Shown here piece after piece: positions 58,419-64,000 of a stretch of DNA of 64,000 bases. The translations under genes were made by a program, and so were the position numbers. Under the pieces are notes generated by a model. The model made no database searches and was not told the origin of the DNA. It saw nothing but the letters and a program-made list of their open reading frames with translations. The stretch comes from Anaerocolumna chitinilytica (lineage in GTDB: Bacteria; Bacillota; Clostridia; Lachnospirales; Lachnospiraceae): contig NZ_AP023368.1 of assembly GCF_014218355.1 (NCBI RefSeq), positions 1,430,001-1,494,000 of the forward strand, read 5' to 3'. The first letter of the stretch is position 1, and each line of letters starts with the position of its first letter.

Positions 58419-58592
58419 TCAAGCATAGAGAATTCCCTGTATATGCCGGTTTCTGCGAAAGCCTCCGCAAGGGCATCTATTGCATCAGCCAAGACGGGTG
58501 ACAAAAAGATGACATGATACTGATGCCTGATAAGACATTCAACAAGGCGTTAGAGAATGTATCAACGGTAAGAACGTCAACTAACGGAGGTT
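58419..58592 (+). pseudogene. Broken copy of the RHS linker (matches 54916-55090)
   Basis: This 174-base segment aligns along its whole length with the RHS gene at 54916-55090 (for example ATACTGATGCCTGA and GTAAGAACGTCAAC in both). It encodes SSIENSLYMPVSAKASARAS, then a frameshift and stop, then [20 protein letters not shown], against the RHS reading [19 protein letters not shown]. It ends abruptly at GGAGGTT. It marks the far edge of the cassette region. The rest of 58203-58676 shows no gene. Confidence 0.85.
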
Positions 58593-58676
58593 GCCTAACG
58601 ACTTTTATTTTTTATGGAGACAGCATTGATATAATGAGTACACAGCTAATTTTTTTGAAAATTTCTTTAATATTGT

Positions 58677-59732
58677 TTAAGTTGAATCTGCATACCTGGT
58701 TGATTCACGGTATATAACATTTGTTTTGATATAAGTAATCCTATATGGCATATCTGGAAATTCAATTCTTGAAAAAATCATATCAGCGGCGATATATCCC
58801 ATAGATTTGCTGGGAATATTTACTGTAGAGAGTGCAGGTTCTGTAATTTGCGACTCAATCGAATTATCAAATCCACAAAGTAAAATATCTTCCGGTACGG
58901 AATAATTTAGTTTTCTTAAGGCCTTTAATGTTGATATTGCTAAGAAATCATTGGCACAAAAGAAAACCTGCGGAAGCTGTGGCAGGGCAGTGATTCGTTT
59001 ACTCAACCATTCTGCATCCATATAAGGGCTTGAATCATTGTCCAAAATGCAATTGGATGGATTAACAGCAATATGATAGTCGTTAAGCACGTCACAATAT
59101 CCTTTCCAACGTTCATAAAAAGAATTGCAATTATAACGGTCTCCCACAAATGATATGCTGCGGTATCCTTTTTCAATTAATTCTTTCAGCATGACATAAA
59201 CACTTCCGTGACTTTCCATGTAAAGAATATCTGAATCCAGATTCAAATCAGAAATATTAGCGGCTGTGTCCACAAAAATAGTCGGAATACCCTGCTTACA
59301 TAAAAATTCGCTGTATGTACGGGAAAAAAGTTCAATACAGATAATTCCGTCCGTATTTTCATAATTAAAATTAGCCGGCAGGAGAAAGGAATCAATTTCT
59401 GTATCTCCGATTGTATAAATGGACAGGCGGTATCCTTTACTGCTGATTTTTTTTTCAAATGAGTTTAAAAGGCTTGAACAAAAATGAGAATTGCCAATTA
59501 GAGAATGTGTTAGCAAAGCAATTTCCTTATTACACAGGGGAGTTGTCGTAGTATTCTCTTGTTCCGATGATGGGGCAAAAAATTGTCTGTATCCAATTTC
59601 AGCAGCTTTTTGTATGACCTTTTCTCTTGTTTGCTCAGAAACAGAACCGGTTCCGTTTATGACCTTTGATACAGTATTTCTTGATATTTCTAATTCATTG
59701 GCAATATCAAGAATAGTAATTCTTTTTTTCAT
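58677..59732 (-). CDS. LacI family transcriptional regulator
   Basis: About 351 residues. The N-terminal LacI helix-turn-helix is clear (ITILDIANELEISRNTVSKV, then GTGSVSEQTREKV), followed by a periplasmic-binding-protein-like sugar-sensing domain (YRSISFVGDRYN, FFCANDFLAISTLKAL, LLCGFDNSIESQITEPALST). ATG 59732 places the HTH at the usual distance, though it has no clear ribosome site; the open frame reaches a TTG at 59771 with AAAGGA upstream, which is a real alternative. It diverges from the sugar ABC operon and the GH32 gene, its probable targets. Confidence 0.87.
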   Translation of the reverse strand: MKKRITILDIANELEISRNTVSKVINGTGSVSEQTREKVIQKAAEIGYRQFFAPSSEQENTTTTPLCNKEIALLTHSLIGNSHFCSSLLNSFEKKISSKGYRLSIYTIGDTEIDSFLLPANFNYENTDGIICIELFSRTYSEFLCKQGIPTIFVDTAANISDLNLDSDILYMESHGSVYVMLKELIEKGYRSISFVGDRYNCNSFYERWKGYCDVLNDYHIAVNPSNCILDNDSSPYMDAEWLSKRITALPQLPQVFFCANDFLAISTLKALRKLNYSVPEDILLCGFDNSIESQITEPALSTVNIPSKSMGYIAADMIFSRIEFPDMPYRITYIKTNVIYRESTRYADST

Positions 59733-59911
59733 ATGATTATCATTGCAATTATTTCTTACATTAAAACTCAAAAAATTGCAAATCCTTTCTTTAAAGTAGT
59801 TAGTGTTACATTTGTAATCATGCTTTTAATATTATGTTAAGTCGAGAAATAATTCTATATAAAAAATCCACAAAATTATATTAAATTCAGTAAAAAAAAC
59901 AAAAATAAGTG

Positions 59912-59992
59912 TGCAAATGCAAACATTGTAAATAACTAATTGTATATAATGTAAAATTAGTAGTTGACAAATGAAGCTATTAATGTTACTAT
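59912..59992 (+). promoter_or_regulatory. Promoter of the carbohydrate ABC operon and nearby TGCA-N2-TGCA site
   Basis: TTGACA at 59964-59969, 17-base spacer, TACTAT at 59987-59992. TGCAAATGCA at 59912-59921 is a small dyad between this operon and the lacI-type gene and could be an operator half-set. The rest of the 312-base gap is A/T-rich without other clear signals. Confidence 0.55.
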
Positions 59993-60044
59993 TGCATCAT
60001 GATAAAGCTGATGTGATAAGATTAAAGATTTATAAGGAGCTGCA

Positions 60045-60965
60045 ATGGAAAAAAGAAAAAAGAGAAGCAAAAATAGTTCCAGCCTTATGTACATAAAGAA
60101 AAACTGGCAATTATATGTGGTGTTCATGATGCCGGCATTTTTACTAACATTGGTATTTAAATATCTGCCAATCGGCGGAATATTAATGGCTTTTAAAGCT
60201 TATAATCCAAGACTAGGTATATGGGGAAGTAATTGGGTGGGTGTGAAAAATTTCAGCAGATTTATAAGTTCACCTGATTTTGCGGGGTATCTGCTGAATA
60301 CCTTAAAGCTGAGTATATACGGATTACTCTGGGGGTTTCCGGTACCGGTTATTTTAGCTCTATTACTAAACCGTATTAACAGTAAAAAGGTAAAAAAGAA
60401 TATACAGCTTGTTTTATACGCACCTAATTTCATATCGGTTATTGTACTTTGCGGAATGGTATTCATATTTTTATCACCTATCGGGCCGGTTAATAAGATA
60501 TTGGGTACAAGCATTAATTTTATGACAATGCCTGAGGCTTTTCGTTCAATTTATATAGCAAGCGGGATTTGGCAGGGAGCAGGATGGGCATCCATCATGT
60601 ATACTGCTGCACTTTCAAATGCAAGTCAGGAACTTACGGAAGCCGCAATCATAGACGGTGCTGATGTCCTGCGGCAAATAAGACATGTGGACATACCTGC
60701 TATTAAATCGATAATCGTAATTCAATTTATCTTACAGGCTGGTAACATTATGAGTCTTGGCTTTGAGAAAGCGTATGCGTTGCAGACTTCTATGAATATA
60801 CCTGCTTCAGAAATTATTCCAACATATGTGTACAAATTGGGTCTGCAGTTAGGAGATTATAGTTTTTCAACAGCAGTCGGATTGTTTAATTCTGTTATCA
60901 ATGTAATATTGCTATTAATGGTCAATGGAATTGTAAAACAATTTAATGAAGGTGAAGGATTATAG
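60045..60965 (+). CDS. Carbohydrate ABC transporter permease, LplB type
   Basis: A 306-residue permease with six predicted membrane segments. It opens with a basic tail (KRKKRSKNSS) and has the ATPase-contact EAA loop ELTEAAIIDGADVLRQIRHV (about residues 198-220), typical of CUT1-type sugar importers of the LplB branch. It pairs with the next permease. No ATPase gene is seen here; CUT1 systems often share a common MsmK-like ATPase encoded elsewhere. Confidence 0.92.
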   Translation: MEKRKKRSKNSSSLMYIKKNWQLYVVFMMPAFLLTLVFKYLPIGGILMAFKAYNPRLGIWGSNWVGVKNFSRFISSPDFAGYLLNTLKLSIYGLLWGFPVPVILALLLNRINSKKVKKNIQLVLYAPNFISVIVLCGMVFIFLSPIGPVNKILGTSINFMTMPEAFRSIYIASGIWQGAGWASIMYTAALSNASQELTEAAIIDGADVLRQIRHVDIPAIKSIIVIQFILQAGNIMSLGFEKAYALQTSMNIPASEIIPTYVYKLGLQLGDYSFSTAVGLFNSVINVILLLMVNGIVKQFNEGEGL

Positions 60966-61055
60966 AAGGACGTAAGATTGTACCTGCGAAATTTTTTTCA
61001 ACTATGGATTCAGGAATATTCAATTTAAATTTGGATATTCACGGAAGGGGTTAAT

Positions 61056-61949
61056 ATGAATAAAAAGTTTTCGAAACTATCGAAAAAAGATCAGATTATA
61101 TTGGGGTTGGGATATTTACTGATGGGGTTATTTGCGCTTGCTATTATCGTTCCGCTTATCTTTGTAATTATTGCTTCTTTTATGGATCCGAATGTTTTAA
61201 ACAGCAAAGGTATTAGCTTTAATGTAGCACACTGGTCTTTGGATGGGTATCACAGGGTACTTGAAAATAAAATGATCGGAAAAGGTTTTCTTAATTCCAT
61301 CCTCTATTCTGTCAGTTTTTCGATGCTATCAGTTGGTGTGACATTGTTTGCAGCATATCCTCTATCTAAATTGGATCTGGCAGGCAGGAGGTTTTTCAAT
61401 ACATTTTTCGTTATTACCATGTTTTTTGGCGGAGGCTTAATGCCTACGTATTTGTTAATTAATAAGCTGCATATGGTAAATACCATTTGGGCAATCATTG
61501 TACCTAATGCAGTGAATGTGTGGAATATCATCTTGGCAAGAACGTATTTTCAATCCGTTCCCGGAGAGTTAAGAGAAGCATCTTCTGTAGATGGTGCCTC
61601 CGATGTTCTTCATTTCTATCGTATATTAATGCCTGTATGCAAGCCTATTATTGCTGTACTGATCTTGTGGCAGTTCGTTGGAATGTGGAACAGTTACTTT
61701 GATGCCATGATTTATTTGGAGGATTCCTGGCTTCAGCCTCTGCAATTAGTATTAAGGTCAATATTAATTCAAAATACACCGGATCCTGGGATGGTCGCTG
61801 ATATCCAAAGTGCAGCGGAAATGTCAAAACTGGCTGAATTATTAAAATACTCAACAATTGTAGTATCAAGCTTACCCTTATTAATAATGTATCCATTCTT
61901 TCAAAAATATTTTGACAGTGGAGTTATGGTAGGCTCTATCAAAGGTTAA
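61056..61949 (+). CDS. Carbohydrate ABC transporter permease, YtcP type
   Basis: A 297-residue permease with six membrane segments and the EAA loop VPGELREASSVDGASDVLHF (about residues 167-187). It forms the second half of the channel with the preceding gene, 90 bases upstream. The C terminus GVMVGSIKG is the usual end of this branch. The ribosome site GAAGGGG precedes the ATG. Confidence 0.92.
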   Translation: MNKKFSKLSKKDQIILGLGYLLMGLFALAIIVPLIFVIIASFMDPNVLNSKGISFNVAHWSLDGYHRVLENKMIGKGFLNSILYSVSFSMLSVGVTLFAAYPLSKLDLAGRRFFNTFFVITMFFGGGLMPTYLLINKLHMVNTIWAIIVPNAVNVWNIILARTYFQSVPGELREASSVDGASDVLHFYRILMPVCKPIIAVLILWQFVGMWNSYFDAMIYLEDSWLQPLQLVLRSILIQNTPDPGMVADIQSAAEMSKLAELLKYSTIVVSSLPLLIMYPFFQKYFDSGVMVGSIKG

Positions 61950-62025
61950 TCATTTTGACATAAAAGGTTATAAGGAAGAAAGATTAACAGCAGTAGAACA
62001 GTTTATTCTTAAAGGAGGAAAAATT

Positions 62026-63648
62026 ATGGGAAAAAGATTTCAAAAATTTGTAGCACTTGCAGCTGTATTTGCAATGGTTACATCATTGGGGGCATGCGGA
62101 AAGAATGCGGCTGAAAATAAGGAGGCTGCTCAACCGGTTCAGGAGTCAAAGAATATTGAATTCCCGTTAGCTCAGCCAGAAACCTTATCGATTCTAACAA
62201 GTGCAGAAGCTACTTCTACCCAGAATCCGGAGGAGAAAGTCATCTATCAGAGAATTAAGAAGGAAACGAACGTAAATGTAGATTGGACGTGTTATGTTAA
62301 GGATCAATTTGTTGATAAGAGAAATTTAGTTCTTGCTAAGGGCAGTAATCTGCCGGACATCATATTAAATGCAGACATGGGCACATTAGATCTGCTGAAG
62401 TATGGTTCACAAGGATTAATTGTGCCTGTTGAAGATTTAATTGATAAATATATGCCGAATTTGAAAAAGGTGCTGGATGACAATCCAAGCTATCGTAAAT
62501 TAATTACCGCACCGGACGGACATATCTATTCTTTCCCGTGGATTGAGCAGTTGGGAACAGGAAAAGAAGCTATTCAGGCAATAGGTGGTATGCCGTTCAT
62601 CAACAAAGCCTGGCTGGATCAATTAGGACTTAAAATGCCGACCACAACAGAAGAATTTGTTAATGTACTTACTGAATTCAAAAATAAGATACCGAATTCT
62701 ATCCCTATGTCCTTTCGAATCAATGGCGGCAACGAAGATTTGGGATTTATTTTAGGGGCTTTCGGTTACGGAGATAATCCGGACCATATCATGGTAGATC
62801 AAAATAATAAAGTTCTTTATTCAGTAGCGGATGAAGGGTATAAGGAAGGTATTACATGGCTTCATACCTTACAGGAAAAAGGATTAATTGACCCTGAAGC
62901 CTATACACAAGATTGGGCGACCTTAGTAGCAAAAGGAAAAGAGGACAGATACGGTGTATATTTCGGATGGGATAATCTTGGTGTTCCGGGAACCGCTGCC
63001 TCCTATGTTCCCATGCCGGCCTTGAAAGGACCAAACGGAGAAGCGAATGCACCCAGACAGAGCGGTACTGCCGAAGGCGGTTTTCAGGCCGGAAGAGCTG
63101 TCATTACAAGCGATTGCAAAAACCTGGAGTTAGCTGCAAAATGGATTGACCTTATGTATGAGCCTCTCCAATCCATACAAAACAACTGGGGAACTTATAG
63201 TGAAGATGGAAAAGATAACATCTTTGTTCTAAAAGATGACGGAACATTATCCCATACACCTCTTGACAGTTTGAAAGTATCACCTTGGGAAGCCAGATGT
63301 GCTCAGATGGTTGGCGGACCTTTGGCTGTATTAAACAGTTATTATGGTAAATATACAACCTGCCCGCCGGATGCCTTAGAAAGAATGGATTTTGTAAAGA
63401 GCTATGTGAAAGATATGAAATACGATATGGTTTATCCCAATGTATTTATGTCACAGGAAGATTCTGAAACTTTAGCACAGTGTGAAACCGGAATTAAGCA
63501 ATATGCGGAACAAAAGAAAGCAGAATGGATCTTAAATGGCGGAGTTGAAAAAGAATGGGATAGCTATCTACAAAAATTAGACCAGCTCGGTTTAAAAAAG
63601 TATCTTGAAATAAAACAGAAATATTTAGATGCATACTTAAGCAAATAA
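62026..63648 (+). CDS. Carbohydrate ABC transporter substrate-binding lipoprotein
   Basis: A 540-residue extracellular binding protein. The signal peptide ends in the lipobox SLGAC (cysteine about residue 25), so it is lipid-anchored. The rest is a large type of solute-binding protein that travels with LplB/YtcP permeases (VNVDWTCYVKDQFVDKRNLV, YGVYFGWDNLGVPG, NVFMSQEDSETLAQ). The ligand is probably a sucrose- or fructan-type oligosaccharide, judged from the GH32 gene next door. AAAGGAGG precedes the start. Confidence 0.9.
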   Translation: MGKRFQKFVALAAVFAMVTSLGACGKNAAENKEAAQPVQESKNIEFPLAQPETLSILTSAEATSTQNPEEKVIYQRIKKETNVNVDWTCYVKDQFVDKRNLVLAKGSNLPDIILNADMGTLDLLKYGSQGLIVPVEDLIDKYMPNLKKVLDDNPSYRKLITAPDGHIYSFPWIEQLGTGKEAIQAIGGMPFINKAWLDQLGLKMPTTTEEFVNVLTEFKNKIPNSIPMSFRINGGNEDLGFILGAFGYGDNPDHIMVDQNNKVLYSVADEGYKEGITWLHTLQEKGLIDPEAYTQDWATLVAKGKEDRYGVYFGWDNLGVPGTAASYVPMPALKGPNGEANAPRQSGTAEGGFQAGRAVITSDCKNLELAAKWIDLMYEPLQSIQNNWGTYSEDGKDNIFVLKDDGTLSHTPLDSLKVSPWEARCAQMVGGPLAVLNSYYGKYTTCPPDALERMDFVKSYVKDMKYDMVYPNVFMSQEDSETLAQCETGIKQYAEQKKAEWILNGGVEKEWDSYLQKLDQLGLKKYLEIKQKYLDAYLSK

Positions 63649-63679
63649 AGAGAGATAAAAAATCTGAAATGATTTAAAT

Positions 63680-63732
63680 GGGCTGTTGCAAAATAAAGTC
63701 ATACTCCGCAGGGCTTTATTTTGTAACAGCCC
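63680..63732 (+). terminator. Long hairpin between binding protein and GH32 gene
   Basis: About 19 pairs with one G-U: GGGCTGTTGCAAAATAAAG (63680-63698) with the segment ending TTGTAACAGCCC (63714-63732). The following ATTTATAG is a poor T tract, so partial termination or protection of the binding-protein mRNA is likely. Confidence 0.65.
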
Positions 63733-63781
63733 ATTTATAGAAAGTAAACAGAAGTATCTAACAAATTAAAGGGGAATGTGA

Positions 63782-64000
63782 ATGAGTGATTTATTAAAAA
63801 AAGCACAAATATATCAAGAAGAGAGGGCAGATAAGGTTCAAGACATACATAGGCCGGAGTTTCATGCCAGTTCACCGGTTGGCTGGATGAATGATCCTAA
63901 TGGCTGGTCACTTTATCGGGAAGAGTATCATCTTTTTTTTCAATATCATCCATATAGTACTCAGTGTGGTACTATGCACTGGGGACATATGAAAACGAAG
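63782..64000 (+). CDS. GH32 beta-fructosidase, N-terminal part
   Basis: The first 73 codons of a gene that leaves the window. ATG 63782 follows AAAGGGG. The catalytic nucleophile block WMNDPNG, preceded by HRPEFHASSPVG and followed by YHLFFQYHPYSTQCGTMHWG, identifies glycoside hydrolase family 32. These enzymes split sucrose, sucrose-6-phosphate or fructans. No signal peptide is seen, so it acts in the cytoplasm on imported sugar. Confidence 0.93.
   Translation, partial: MSDLLKKAQIYQEERADKVQDIHRPEFHASSPVGWMNDPNGWSLYREEYHLFFQYHPYSTQCGTMHWGHMKTK

Noticed and set aside
58514..58717. 67-codon plus-strand frame at the end of the cassette region
   Set aside because: It is the frameshifted second half of the RHS linker remnant running into the antisense of the LacI gene.
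63680..63732. Inverted repeat GGGCTGTTGCAAAAT as an insertion-sequence end
   Set aside because: Similar words occur at IS ends, but both arms lie only 15 bases apart with no transposase, so it is a hairpin.

Overview
The window looks like chromosome from a low-GC, cellulose-associated member of the Clostridia, most likely Lachnospiraceae. This is inferred from gene content and no species can be named. Pointers are an LL-diaminopimelate aminotransferase (DapL), an archaeal-type AspRS joined to gatCAB under a T-box, an ANTAR regulator beside glnA, a class I c-di-GMP riboswitch, family 3 cellulose-binding modules, a FliK-like protein, and strong GGAGG ribosome sites with sigma-A promoters. No tRNA, rRNA, CRISPR array or intact insertion sequence was seen.

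Layout. 1-2207: end of a TrpXYZ-like ABC importer. 2408-5540: HD-GYP protein, glnA, ANTAR antiterminator. 5541-6209: long non-coding stretch with nested inverted repeats. 6210-9353: dapF, dapL, LD-carboxypeptidase. 9566-10272: decayed secreted-protein genes. 10291-15523: T-box, aspS2, gatC, gatA, gatB (indirect Asn-tRNA and Gln-tRNA synthesis). 15731-18823: TraX-like membrane protein and a convergent FliK-like gene. 18976-25423: gltB and gltD behind an attenuator. 25808-36927: mixed metabolic genes (DUF434 protein, alpha/beta hydrolase, mannonate dehydratase, GH3 glucosidase, Fe-S aldo/keto reductase with a divergent TetR regulator, glyA, stand-alone glutamine amidotransferase, DegV).

37063-58592 is the accessory core. 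A c-di-GMP-I riboswitch and terminator precede five same-strand secreted-protein genes: two CBM3 plus eight FN3 domains; VWA plus FN3 domains; two small related proteins of unknown function; and a 3194-residue RHS/YD-repeat protein with a peptidoglycan-binding module and a C-terminal toxin-like tip. An immunity-like gene follows, then a graveyard of displaced toxin tips and immunity genes separated by near-identical UUCG-capped terminators, ending in a broken copy of the RHS linker. I infer a c-di-GMP-controlled, cellulose-attached contact-antagonism locus whose toxin tips have been swapped repeatedly.

58677-64000: a LacI regulator, a carbohydrate ABC importer (two permeases and a binding lipoprotein) and the start of a GH32 beta-fructosidase, so probably sucrose or fructan uptake.

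Nitrogen regulation links two blocks. Both glnA and gltB have a strong promoter followed within a few bases by an intrinsic terminator hairpin, and the ANTAR RNA-binding regulator is encoded directly after glnA. This fits control by antitermination.
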